Shown in pieces: positions 25,852 through 34,712 of a stretch of DNA of 64,000 nucleotides. The notes beneath the pieces were generated by a model. That model worked only from the letters and a program-made list of their open reading frames with translations. It was not told the DNA's origin and made no database searches. The DNA lies in the NCBI RefSeq assembly GCF_037976825.1, contig NZ_CP150269.1, positions 1,345,501-1,409,500 of the forward strand. Reading direction: 5' to 3'. The translations under genes and the position numbers were made by a program. This stretch comes from Paenibacillus sp. FSL K6-1330 (GTDB taxonomy: Bacteria; Bacillota; Bacilli; Paenibacillales; Paenibacillaceae). Each line of letters begins with the position of its first letter. Position 1 is the first letter of the stretch.

Positions 25852-27216
25852 TTAACGCGTATGAACCTTTTCCCCTTGCACCCACACCTCGCGGATATGC
25901 TCAGGCCGTGCCAGATACATGATTTTCTGAAAAATATCTTGTATGTCTTCAAACTCATCAAAAATCGGCAGCTTCGCAGACGGAAGTCTCGTATCGATCA
26001 CCTGCACATCCCATGCGTAGTTTTCTTGAATGCGACCGATCGGCAAGCTCAGGCTATCACCGCCCCCGGCCGTAGCCAGATAGAATGCCTGATGGACCGT
26101 TATCCGCGACTCGGGTACGCCACGAGCTTCCGCAGGAAGGGAGGTGTTCACGCCATCTTCCAGCATCCTTGAAGACATCACGGCTTGTCTTATGTTATCA
26201 AAGAGACTGGGCGAGAAGCCGCCGGATAGATCCGAGCCTAAACCGATCTCGACATTTTTGGCATGGAAGCGGGCAACCGGGATTACGCTGTTGGCGAAAT
26301 ACGCGTTGGATATCGGGCAATGGGCGATCGCGGTGCCGGTGTCAGCGAATAGTTCTGCATCCTGATCATCAAGGAAATTACAATGAGCCATGACCGATTT
26401 ATCGCGCAGCAGTCCAAAATCATTCAAGGCAAACGCATCGTTTTTCTGGAACCGATCTTTCACATAACCGTGCGCCCAATCGCTTTCGCTGCAGTGGGAC
26501 TGCACATACGTATCGTATTTGGCTGCCAGCTCGCCTAAACCCTTCAGCCCCTCATCGGTACAGCTTGGAATAAAGCGTGGGGTGACGACGGGATACACGC
26601 CTTGTTTTGTGGTCTTGGCGAGTTCCTGTACAGCGATAATAAATTCCTCCGTATCCGCCAGTGCCGTGGATGTGTCCGCATCGCGGTAGTAATCTGGATT
26701 CTGCTCGGGGTCGTCCATGACAACCTTTCCGACAAGTCCGCGCTGGCCCTTGTTCGCACAGATTTGGGCTAACAACAAGCTGGCTTCTTTATGCACCGTG
26801 GCAAAATAAAGGGCCGTCGTTGTTCCGTTGGCCAGCAGGGTGCTTACCACATCGTCGTAAACCTTTTGCGCAAACTCGAGATCGGAGAACTTCGATTCCA
26901 GCGGGAACGTATAGGTATTCAGCCAATCATAGAGCGGAATGTCCAATGCGGTACCGGATTGAGCCCATTGCGGGGCGTGAACATGCAAATCGACAAAGCC
27001 AGGCAAGAAATACTGTCCTTCCTCTAGTCGATGAAAGCTGTCCGTGCCTTGATACGTATCCAGCAAGGATTGATAGTCGGCGTCTTCCGGTGCCACGACT
27101 CGCTCAATCATTCCGTCAGCATTGATACAGTAAAGATAGTCTCTTAATACTTGAATTTCTTTGGGCGATTTGCTTGAAAAAGAAGTCCCTTGAAATAATA
27201 ACATATATTTACTCAT
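25852..27216 (-). CDS. guaD: Guanine deaminase
   Basis: Amidohydrolase converting guanine to xanthine and ammonia, 454 residues. Metal and catalytic residues are visible: H78/H80 in VDLHVHAPQW, H241 and E244 in QSHCSESDWAHGY, H278 in MAHCNF, D329 in GLGSDLSGG. The HAPQWAQSGTALDIPLYDWL block is diagnostic of guanine deaminase. I place the start at ATG 27216 after AAGGCGG; a 39-codon upstream extension lacks a site and looks non-coding. First gene of an operon with the purine permease. Confidence 0.93.
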   Translation of the reverse strand: MSKYMLLFQGTSFSSKSPKEIQVLRDYLYCINADGMIERVVAPEDADYQSLLDTYQGTDSFHRLEEGQYFLPGFVDLHVHAPQWAQSGTALDIPLYDWLNTYTFPLESKFSDLEFAQKVYDDVVSTLLANGTTTALYFATVHKEASLLLAQICANKGQRGLVGKVVMDDPEQNPDYYRDADTSTALADTEEFIIAVQELAKTTKQGVYPVVTPRFIPSCTDEGLKGLGELAAKYDTYVQSHCSESDWAHGYVKDRFQKNDAFALNDFGLLRDKSVMAHCNFLDDQDAELFADTGTAIAHCPISNAYFANSVIPVARFHAKNVEIGLGSDLSGGFSPSLFDNIRQAVMSSRMLEDGVNTSLPAEARGVPESRITVHQAFYLATAGGGDSLSLPIGRIQENYAWDVQVIDTRLPSAKLPIFDEFEDIQDIFQKIMYLARPEHIREVWVQGEKVHTR

Positions 27217-27478
27217 GTTTACCGCCTTAATGTTCGTTTTTTGGAGCGCTTTTGTCATTATAGTCCGTTGAAAAAGAGATGTCCATAGTTTAAAGGCGAA
27301 TAGATATGAGCGCTGGTCTGGTAGGGTGATCACTAAGCGTAAGGGGGGGCCTTGGCGAAAACAGGGGGGCTATGTTGAGTATGGAGCTCGGATGTAACTT
27401 AACATAATAGGAGGAGCATAAACTTGCACAGAAAATCTATAAGAATAAACTGTTTTACTCCATGCAATGTAATAGTCA

Positions 27479-27499
27479 AAAAAAGAGCCAAGTTGGCTC
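27479..27499 (-). terminator. Terminator of lipoprotein gene
   Basis: Minus strand GAGCCAA CTTGGCTC followed by six to seven T, starting a few bases past the stop at 27503. Confidence 0.85.
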
Positions 27500-27502
27500 G
27501 AA

Positions 27503-28210
27503 TTATTTTGAACTCACTAATTCCTCGCCCTTGACTCTCCAAATCTTCGCACCGCTTACAAAAGTATTGGATTCTTTATCATATGTCACTTCCTGTGCAT
27601 CAAGCGTCTCGTTTAGATTCGTTGCAACGATATGAGCATTCTTGAGTTGGTAAATTGATGTTTGGGCAGCAGTACCAACCGTTGCAACAATTTCATTGGT
27701 TCCGTCCTGGTCAACATCTGCTTCCACTGTATGCGCGTCAATTCCCAATACCTTTGGAGAACTTGTACCTGTTTGAATGTAATAACTAATGGGGCAATTA
27801 GCTCCACATGCTCCAGTTACTTTAATATAAGTCTTATCAAGTGTTTTAACCCGACTAACTGTATATTGATCAGTATTTTGAGAAGAGTAACCAACTTGAC
27901 CAATTTCAAAAATATTCGTTCCAATCTTTATTGCCGCAGTAACATTTTCATCATCATGATTTTTTTGATAAAAATAGGTAGTGTAATTATCTAACTTTTG
28001 TTTGAGTATGACTTTGGTCAAGTCTGTTTCGACAATTTTCTTTAGTGGTTTTTCTAGGTCCACATCTTTGAAACTTAGGGTATATTGCATAGGATGTTTG
28101 CCCGTGTCAGAATCATCAACTGTTGAGTTAGATATGGGGATATCAGACGCCTGATTGCAACCGGTGAGGAGAAAAAATACTGTTAACAATGTTATTCCTA
28201 TTCTTTTCAT
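27503..28210 (-). CDS. Lipoprotein of unknown function
   Basis: 235 residues. Signal segment with lipobox LLTGC (Cys18). The remainder is soluble and beta-rich; ADVDQDGTNEIVATVG near residue 170 resembles the calcium-binding turn of FG-GAP/VCBS repeats, usually a surface beta-propeller feature, but only one such turn is seen. Base composition is more AT-rich than neighbours. Monocistronic with its own terminator. Confidence 0.72.
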   Translation of the reverse strand: MKRIGITLLTVFFLLTGCNQASDIPISNSTVDDSDTGKHPMQYTLSFKDVDLEKPLKKIVETDLTKVILKQKLDNYTTYFYQKNHDDENVTAAIKIGTNIFEIGQVGYSSQNTDQYTVSRVKTLDKTYIKVTGACGANCPISYYIQTGTSSPKVLGIDAHTVEADVDQDGTNEIVATVGTAAQTSIYQLKNAHIVATNLNETLDAQEVTYDKESNTFVSGAKIWRVKGEELVSSK

Positions 28211-28392
28211 TAAATCCCCAACCTTTTCTATTTTATTAAGTTTTGCAGATTTTATTATATTCGATATTTAAATTGAAATGTTGATACTATGTTTTTCTTT
28301 AATTAAACATTAGTAACCATTGTTGTATATGCATTTAAATGAGCGGACTACGACCCAATAACCACTGAGATGAGTGGATCTTCATGAAAGAA

Positions 28393-28425
28393 GGCTGCGG
28401 ACGCAATACGTCCGTAGTCTTTTTG
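28393..28425 (+). terminator. Leader terminator upstream of kinase-like gene
   Basis: GGCTGCGGACG / CGTCCGTAGTC stem, CAATA loop, then TTTTTG. No plus-strand gene ends upstream, so it belongs to the leader of the gene at 28506 or to a small RNA. GACTACG at 28346-28352 could pair with CGTAGTC of its 3' arm. Confidence 0.6.
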
Positions 28426-28505
28426 TATAAACAAGAGGATATGAGGTGGTTCCCACAGAATAACTTGAAGCTGCAATCATTTTTGTGATTTGAAGGGGAA
28501 TTGAA

Positions 28506-29357
28506 ATGAAGACAAAATTGATCATGGTCGAAGGTCTGCCGGGATTCGGCAAATCGACGACGTCCCGTATGATTTATGATATTTTAACCGAACGAAACAT
28601 CGAGGCCCGGCTTGTGATGGAAGGGGATGTTGACCATCCGGCGGATTTTGAGGGAACGGCGTGCTTGACTGAAGAAGAATTCGAGCAGTTGCTGCTGGCC
28701 GCAGGCTCCTTTAAAGAAATATTGATCGAACGAGCCGCCCAAAAAGGCAGCTGAAAGCTCTTGCCCTACCAGAAGCTGAAGAACGAATACGGTACCTCTT
28801 TTCCAGATGACCTATATCAATCGTTGTCCAAGCAGGATATTTACGAGCTCCCGCTGGACCTCAACAGGAGACTTATCACCGAGCGGTGGGAGGCATTTGC
28901 GGAGCAGGCGCTAGATGAGCCCGCCGTTATGATTTTTGAGTGCTGCTTCATCCAGAATCCGGTGACCGTTGGCATGGTGAAATATGATGCGCCGGAAGGC
29001 CAAGTGATGGACTACGTGCTGGGGCTGGAAAAGGCGATCCTTGGCCTGAATCCTGTATTGTTCTACATTGAACAGGACAGTCTGGAATACGCATTCCGCA
29101 AGGCCATCCGGGAACGACCGGAGGCTTGGTCTACAGGGTTCGTCCATTATTACACTCAGCAGGGATACGGCAAGCATCACGGTCTAGAGGGCGTTGAAGG
29201 GGCTCTGCAAGTATTGGAAGCCCGGCGGGAGCTGGAGTACAGGATCTTGGACAGTCTCGGACTGAACAAGGAGCGAATCAATAACTCCCATTATGATCAA
29301 GAGACGTACAGAACCATGCTGATGGGCAAGCTGAAGCTGCATGGGGTTATCCAATAA
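28506..29357 (+). pseudogene. P-loop kinase-like gene interrupted by in-frame TGA
   Basis: One continuous frame of 284 codons except for TGA at 28752-28754 (codon 83). The N-terminus holds a Walker A motif GLPGFGKST; beyond the stop the protein continues LLPYQKLKNEYG and ends normally at 29357. It resembles uncharacterised P-loop NTPases with a thymidylate-kinase-like start. The second half has only a TTG at 28761 and no ribosome binding site, so no functional product from it is expected. A base substitution is enough to explain the stop; selenocysteine is unlikely, as no SECIS-like element or homologous Cys position is evident. Confidence 0.7.
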
Positions 29358-29370
29358 TATTTTTTCGAAC

Positions 29371-29460
29371 GCCTCATATCCCATAAAATAACGGCTTAGA
29401 CGTATAAAATCAGGGGATTGGGAGATGAATGAATATCATCATTCAGGAGGAGGCGATGAA
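29371..29460 (+). repeat. Duplicated leader upstream of SOD-like gene 2
   Basis: Counterpart of 9784-9868. The order of blocks is the same, ending AGGAGGAGGCGATGAA before the GTG. Confidence 0.8.
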
Positions 29461-30213
29461 GTGAAAAAGAAGACCAACAAGTTAAAGTATAAGGCCGGAG
29501 CATTTCTTGCAGGGGCCCTGCTGTTTACAGGAATTTTGTACGTTGCTGCGAATTCCGAAGGAACCTTCGATGCGATTAAACATATGACGTCTAAAATAAG
29601 CTACTCCGTTAACGGCAAGGACAATTTCACTGCTGACAGCCCATTTGATAAACAAGGGACGGCGGTCTCGGATCCTGAGATTCCTACCGGCAGCAACGAT
29701 GTGCCCGCTCGCACGGTTTTGAATTCGGTTAACCAACCAGTGTACTGGGACCAGGCTACCAGAAAGGAATCCATGGAGCTTCCTAAAATCAAGCTGTACA
29801 ATGCGGCAGGCGAGTCTGTTGGTTCCGCTACCTTGGAGCAGATCAATGACGGGGTGAAGGTGAGGATGACCGCATCCGGCCTCACACCAGGAAAGCATGG
29901 TTTCCATGTGCATGAGAACACGATCAAAGATAGGGATTTCAAATCTGCTGGTGGGCATTTTAATCCGACCGACAAGCATCATGGCCTTAAGCATCCGCAA
30001 GGAAGCCATGTTGGCGATATGCCGAATCTGGTCGTAGGCGCAGACGGCACCGTGGAAGCGGAGATGATCATCCAGCATGGAACCCTTGAAAAGAACCAGC
30101 CGAACTCAGTGCTCGGACGCTCGCTGATCATTCATGCCGGCGAAGATGACGAAGTAACCGATCCATCGGGAAATTCCGGTGATCGGGTGGCCGGGGGAAA
30201 TATCCCGGAGTAA
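29461..30213 (+). CDS. Cu/Zn superoxide dismutase-like protein (copy 2)
   Basis: 250 residues, signal segment 10-30. The C-terminal SOD domain is nearly identical to copy 1 and keeps every metal ligand (HVH, HFNP, HHG, SHVGD, IIHAGEDD) and the active-site Arg, and also lacks the disulfide cysteines. The stalk domain (45-108) has diverged: the NGTTYVPVRIVSDLVG block is replaced by GSNDVPARTVLNSVN. GTG 29461 is preferred over ATG 29425 because the start and AGGAGG are conserved between the copies. Copy 1 lies 19.6 kb away in the same orientation. Confidence 0.88.
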   Translation: MKKKTNKLKYKAGAFLAGALLFTGILYVAANSEGTFDAIKHMTSKISYSVNGKDNFTADSPFDKQGTAVSDPEIPTGSNDVPARTVLNSVNQPVYWDQATRKESMELPKIKLYNAAGESVGSATLEQINDGVKVRMTASGLTPGKHGFHVHENTIKDRDFKSAGGHFNPTDKHHGLKHPQGSHVGDMPNLVVGADGTVEAEMIIQHGTLEKNQPNSVLGRSLIIHAGEDDEVTDPSGNSGDRVAGGNIPE

Positions 30214-30307
30214 CTTGACTGTTAGGAGCTATACAGGACAATCGGGCATCGGCAGAGATTTGGAGCTTAATGGAATGTGTGTACATTAGTGAGAAGAAGA
30301 GAACAAG

Positions 30308-30349
30308 CAGAGGGGCCAAGAATCTCCTAAGATTCTTGGCCCCTCTGCT
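30308..30349 (+). terminator. Very strong terminator hairpin between convergent genes
   Basis: Perfect 19-bp stem GCAGAGGGGCCAAGAATCT with a 4-base loop, followed by TTTATTTTC on the plus strand. It may serve both the SOD-like gene and the convergent response regulator. Confidence 0.85.
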
Positions 30350-30395
30350 TTATTTTCAATATTCGCTTAAATCGATTCACCGGAGCATCCCCCCT

Positions 30396-31961
30396 TCAGC
30401 CCTGCTGCTGCCGATATTCGAGCGGGGTTAGGCCGCAGTGTTTTTTAAACACCTGTGAGAAATAAGAGAAGTTGGAGTAACCCACCTTGGATGCAATGAG
30501 ATGTACCGGTATATGCGTGCTCGTCAGCAGCGATTTCGAGATTTCCATTTTCCGGGTGATAATAAAGTCATTCAGAGATATGCCCTTCGCTTTCTTGAAC
30601 AACCGGGATAAGTATTCCGGGTTCAGATAGATGGCTTCGGCTACTTCCGCACGGCTGAAGTTCTTCTCGATGTTCTGATTGATGTAATCAATGGCCCGTT
30701 CGATGGGAGATAGGGCATGGTGAGCTTCTCCGGTATGCGCTTGAACATAATCAAGCGTGAAATGGACCAGGTCGATCATCTTATCCAGTGATGTATAAGC
30801 TTCGATATAGTCGGCATAAGGATATTGCTCAAAAAAGATGTCGTTCACTTCCAGCTTCAACTGGTTAACCGCTGTCAAGAATATTTGGATATAGTCCTGA
30901 TGAAACCTGGCCAGAAATTCAGCGGACATAATCCCCAGCTGCTTTTGCTGATGGAGGTAGCTATGGATCTGATCCCGGACGGTCTTAATGCTGTTATGGG
31001 ATATGAGCATGGACCAGTTCTGCATGTTGGGAAAGGAGTAGGAACTATCCTTGATCTTGTTCAGATGCTGCATCGTAAAGACTTTGCTGTATAAAGCGAC
31101 ATTTTGCTGCCGCATATGGCAGAGTGCTTTGTAGTGCAGTTTAAGCTTTTCCGGTTCCCCGATATCGGAGATATAGCAGGCTGCTGAGCAGCCGAGCTCA
31201 TTTTGTGCCATGTCGATAAATTGCTTCATCAATTCCGAGATGGGGGCATCGAATACACCCTCCGTATAAAGAAGTGTCAAATAATTCATCTGATCCAGCT
31301 GCACGAACAGCAGGTCGAGGTTATAAGGCTCTATGAGCTCCGATATGATGCTTCTCAGCTCATATTTTATGGTGTCTTTGTGCGGATTCGATTTCGTAAG
31401 CTGGATCAGGATGGAACCGAATTGAGCATGAGTGGAGACGGAAATATGGATATTGCTCAAATCTCGCAGCAGCTGCTGCGGATGCATTCGGGAATCCAGC
31501 ATGAAGCTGCGGACACAGTTCTCGAGCAGCAATTCTTCATTTTGCCGCCAATAGGCACCATACTCATAAATTTGCCGCATGTGGGTATTGGCATGAATCT
31601 TATGGATCGCACGCTCAATGGATGCTTGAATATCTTCGTACCTTGCAGGCTGGAGAATATAATCGAAGCAGCCAAGCTGAATGGCTTCCTGCGCATATTC
31701 AAATTCGGAATAAGAAGACAGGAAGATACACTCGATGGCAGGAAATTGAGCTTTTACCCATTTGAACAACTCCAGTCCATTCTCCAGCGGCATTTCGATG
31801 TCACATAACATAATATGTACATGATGATGATTTAATAGTGTTCTGACTTCGTCCGGGCCATACGCGGGATACACATGATCGATATGCAGCTCCTGCCAAT
31901 TGACTCCTGCTATAACTCCTTGCACAACATCATATTGATCATCCACCACTAGAACGTTCAT
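30396..31961 (-). CDS. YesN-type response regulator with AraC output domain
   Basis: 521 residues. Receiver domain 1-120 with D7, D8 and phosphoacceptor D54 in LCDIEMP. The position usually filled by the conserved Lys is Gln104 (DYILQPA). Middle ~300 residues are a linker domain; the C-terminal ~100 residues are the AraC DNA-binding domain (HLIASKVGYSNFSYFSQVFK). It overlaps the end of the kinase gene by 23 bases with GGAGGAAGCTT before its ATG, so the pair is coupled. Likely controls the Lpl-type transporter upstream in the same direction. Confidence 0.92.
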   Translation of the reverse strand: MNVLVVDDQYDVVQGVIAGVNWQELHIDHVYPAYGPDEVRTLLNHHHVHIMLCDIEMPLENGLELFKWVKAQFPAIECIFLSSYSEFEYAQEAIQLGCFDYILQPARYEDIQASIERAIHKIHANTHMRQIYEYGAYWRQNEELLLENCVRSFMLDSRMHPQQLLRDLSNIHISVSTHAQFGSILIQLTKSNPHKDTIKYELRSIISELIEPYNLDLLFVQLDQMNYLTLLYTEGVFDAPISELMKQFIDMAQNELGCSAACYISDIGEPEKLKLHYKALCHMRQQNVALYSKVFTMQHLNKIKDSSYSFPNMQNWSMLISHNSIKTVRDQIHSYLHQQKQLGIMSAEFLARFHQDYIQIFLTAVNQLKLEVNDIFFEQYPYADYIEAYTSLDKMIDLVHFTLDYVQAHTGEAHHALSPIERAIDYINQNIEKNFSRAEVAEAIYLNPEYLSRLFKKAKGISLNDFIITRKMEISKSLLTSTHIPVHLIASKVGYSNFSYFSQVFKKHCGLTPLEYRQQQG

Positions 31962-33633
31962 AAGCTTCCTCCTTGTCTTGTATTCTTGCCTTGATCGGGA
32001 TTATGATTTCGGCAACCGCACCTTTCTCTGTGTTGAAAAAAGCAAGCATAGCCCGCTCCCCGTACAGCATGGACAAGCGATGACGCACATTGCTGATTCC
32101 GATATGGATATCCTTATGGAAGCTGCTGTCCCCATGATTCAGCTCCTGCAGAACCGAATCCGTAAAGCCGTCGCCATTATCCTGAATGGTGATATCCGCA
32201 TAATCTCCATCGTCACTCTCTAGCAGAATCGCTTTAATTTCGACCCGCAGCTGTTCGTTCGGCTTCGTTGCATATTTGATGCTGTTCTCCACGAAGGCCT
32301 GAATGGATAGAGGCGGTATCGTAAAATCCTTCAAGGCGCTATCGACGCTGTATTCACACAGCGGCGGAACATGATGAGCAATTTGCTGAATCCGTATATA
32401 GTTCAGAACATGATCTACCTCCTGTTGAAGGGAGACAAGCTGCAGATTATCCTTGAAATTGTAGCGTAGGTGGTTGGATATCGCCAGGATCATATGCTGA
32501 ATGCGCTCGTAGCTTTGCTGCTGGGCCATCCCGTACAGGCTTTTCAAGCAGTTTAGAAAGAAATGGGGGCGAATTTGCAGCTGCAAATGCTGCAGCTCTG
32601 CCTTCTGCCGTTCAATCTCATGTTCATAGGCGACAATCTTCAAGTGATTAACCTGGGTTGTCAAATGGTTAAATGCCGCGCCCACCTGCTTGAACTCTTC
32701 GATGCGGTATTCTTCTCTTAGCTCCTGCGCTGAGCCTTTGCCAATGCTCGTCATCAGGCGATGCCAAGGAGAGAGGAGCGACCGGTTGAAGAAGAATAAG
32801 CTGATGATCACAAGTACAATGGTGAACAAGGACAGCGCGAACAATAGAGCAAGCCCTCCCTTGAATACATCCGGCTTCGGTACAGCAAAGATCAATTGAA
32901 GGTTCGTATTCTGAATGGGCTGGCTGATCATGATAAAGTTGTTGTTATATTCGTTTAATTGGAGCTCGTGGTCTGCGACGAATGGTTTATTCGTCAGCGG
33001 AGCGCCTTGATTGTTGGCGTAAATCACCTCGGTTCCTTTTTGCACAAGATCCATCGAATGGATCTGATCAAAATCCACCATGGCAGCGGCATACGTGCCG
33101 TTTTTTCCGAGCAGTCTGAAAAGATAGGCTTTACCTTCAACTTCGAAAGCGAGCCAGCCCGCGTTATAATGGTTCTCTGCTCGCTGCGTCAATGTACGCA
33201 TCTGCAGCCGAATGGCTTCTTTCGTTTCATAACTGTACCCGTTATCAAAAATGTCGCGATAAGTGTCATTGACAGCACTATATATAAAAAAAGCATTAGC
33301 CAAGTCATACGAGTTCAGAGCCGTATTGAACTGCGTCAAAATTTCATGGGATGCAACATGAGCCCGAAGCGCACTGACAGGACTGCTCAGCGTTGCATAA
33401 TTGTAATCGCTTACGGCAACGTTGGATAAAAAACTATCGATGGCATCCAGATCGTTTTGCAAGTTTTGAGCATATAATGCGTAGGATTGCTGATTAGATT
33501 CGACAAATTTCGCATTAAACGCGTAATAGGAATAGAAGTTGAACGCAAGCAGCATCCCGATTAGCGGGAACGTAATCAGCAATAATGCGCGAAATATATT
33601 CATTTTAAATGAAGCGCTGTACCTTCTTTTCAT
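31939..33633 (-). CDS. YesM-type sensor histidine kinase
   Basis: Membrane sensor kinase, 564 residues. TM1 about 13-35, extracellular sensor 36-255, TM2 about 260-282, HAMP-like linker, phosphoacceptor H357 in LQIRPHFFLN, N-box N450 in AFVENSIKYA, G-box DNGDGF at 485-490. YesM/YesN pairs sense extracellular carbohydrate, often through the binding protein of the adjacent ABC importer (family knowledge). Located after the terminator of the transporter genes. Confidence 0.93.
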   Translation of the reverse strand: MKRRYSASFKMNIFRALLLITFPLIGMLLAFNFYSYYAFNAKFVESNQQSYALYAQNLQNDLDAIDSFLSNVAVSDYNYATLSSPVSALRAHVASHEILTQFNTALNSYDLANAFFIYSAVNDTYRDIFDNGYSYETKEAIRLQMRTLTQRAENHYNAGWLAFEVEGKAYLFRLLGKNGTYAAAMVDFDQIHSMDLVQKGTEVIYANNQGAPLTNKPFVADHELQLNEYNNNFIMISQPIQNTNLQLIFAVPKPDVFKGGLALLFALSLFTIVLVIISLFFFNRSLLSPWHRLMTSIGKGSAQELREEYRIEEFKQVGAAFNHLTTQVNHLKIVAYEHEIERQKAELQHLQLQIRPHFFLNCLKSLYGMAQQQSYERIQHMILAISNHLRYNFKDNLQLVSLQQEVDHVLNYIRIQQIAHHVPPLCEYSVDSALKDFTIPPLSIQAFVENSIKYATKPNEQLRVEIKAILLESDDGDYADITIQDNGDGFTDSVLQELNHGDSSFHKDIHIGISNVRHRLSMLYGERAMLAFFNTEKGAVAEIIIPIKARIQDKEEAYERSSGG

Positions 33634-33728
33634 GATGTGGTCACCTAGGATTTAATATGTTTGTATATTATATCACGTAAGACACCTGGATCAGGCTGAA
33701 CAAGTTATTTCCATGAAAATCATGATTT

Positions 33729-33792
33729 CAAAAAAAGGACAATAGGCCAGCAAGGTGATGAACATTCATGCTGTGCTTCTTGTCCTTTTTTG
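33729..33792 (-). terminator. Terminator of Lpl-type transporter operon
   Basis: Minus strand AAAAAAGGACAA / TTGTCCTTTTTT outer stem with an interrupted inner stem. It separates the transporter genes from the two-component genes. Confidence 0.75.
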
Positions 33793-33806
33793 TGAGAAAG
33801 TAAGGT

Positions 33807-34694
33807 CTAACCTTTAACGGCTCCAACCGTAATCCCTTTTACGAAATACCTTTGGAAGAATGGGTACACCATCATAATCGGTAATGCCCCGACGACGGCG
33901 ATCGCCATCTTAATCCCTACGCTAGGCATATTGGATGCAATTTCACTAGCGTTGCCGCCAGCTCCGCCGCTTGCAAGGAATCTAACATCCTGCAGCATCG
34001 TATTCAGCATATTTTGTACACTGAACAAGCTATGATCCGTTAAGTAATACAGACCGTTTCTCCAGTCGTTCCAATAGTTGAGTCCAATGAGGAGCGACAG
34101 CGTCGCGACCATCGGCAGCGACATGGGGAGAACGATGCGGAAGAGAATGCGGAATTCTCCGGCACCGTCGATTCTTCCGGCTTCAATGACTTCGTCAGGT
34201 ATGGTCGTCGTAAAGTACGTACGCATCATGATGACATAGAAGGCATTGAGCAGCAGGGCGGGAATGATCAAAGCCCAAATTGTATTATCAATGTTTAAAT
34301 AGCGGGTCCACATAATATAGGTAGGTACTAACCCGCCGTTGAACAGCATCGTGAAAAAGACGAAGAAAGCGAATTTTCCGCGATGGGGCAAATCTCTTCT
34401 GGAGAGAGGGTAAGCCAGCAATACGGTGATTATCAAGCTGGTAACCGTACCGACAACCGTGACGAAGACTGTGATGCCGTAGGCACGTACAATCGTATCG
34501 AGTCTTTCATACATGTACGCATAGCTTTCCAAACTGAACTTCTCGGGAAACAGTGAGTAACCGTTCCGGATCAGTGTGCCCTCATCGGTAAAGGAAGAGA
34601 CGACTAGCAGTACAAACGGAAACAAGCAGAATATCATGAACAAGAACATTAGAATATTCGCTATGATCTGAAACGCTCTACTATTATCAACCAT
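33807..34694 (-). CDS. Carbohydrate ABC permease, LplC/YtcP type
   Basis: 295 residues, six membrane segments, EAA loop EVIEAGRIDGAGEFRILFRI. AAAGGAG lies 8 bases before ATG. Third gene of a three-gene importer. The family imports complex glycans such as uronides or yeast mannan breakdown products; substrate cannot be assigned here. Confidence 0.93.
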   Translation of the reverse strand: MVDNSRAFQIIANILMFLFMIFCLFPFVLLVVSSFTDEGTLIRNGYSLFPEKFSLESYAYMYERLDTIVRAYGITVFVTVVGTVTSLIITVLLAYPLSRRDLPHRGKFAFFVFFTMLFNGGLVPTYIMWTRYLNIDNTIWALIIPALLLNAFYVIMMRTYFTTTIPDEVIEAGRIDGAGEFRILFRIVLPMSLPMVATLSLLIGLNYWNDWRNGLYYLTDHSLFSVQNMLNTMLQDVRFLASGGAGGNASEIASNMPSVGIKMAIAVVGALPIMMVYPFFQRYFVKGITVGAVKG

Positions 34695-34712
34695 GTTCGA
34701 ATCTCCTTTGCG

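Noticed and set aside
27217..27420. Purine riboswitch upstream of guanine deaminase
   Set aside because: No recognisable guanine-aptamer junction sequences or loop-loop pairs in the short leader.
27424..27528. 34-codon plus-strand frame with AGGAGG and TTG start
   Set aside because: It reads through the terminator and 3' end of the convergent lipoprotein gene and encodes no coherent peptide.
28752..28754. Selenocysteine reading of the TGA in the kinase-like gene
   Set aside because: No SECIS-like hairpin seen directly downstream, and the protein is not of a known selenoprotein family; mutation or sequencing error is simpler.
31203..31808. 201-codon plus-strand frame
   Set aside because: Antisense to the response regulator, whose receiver and AraC motifs are unmistakable.
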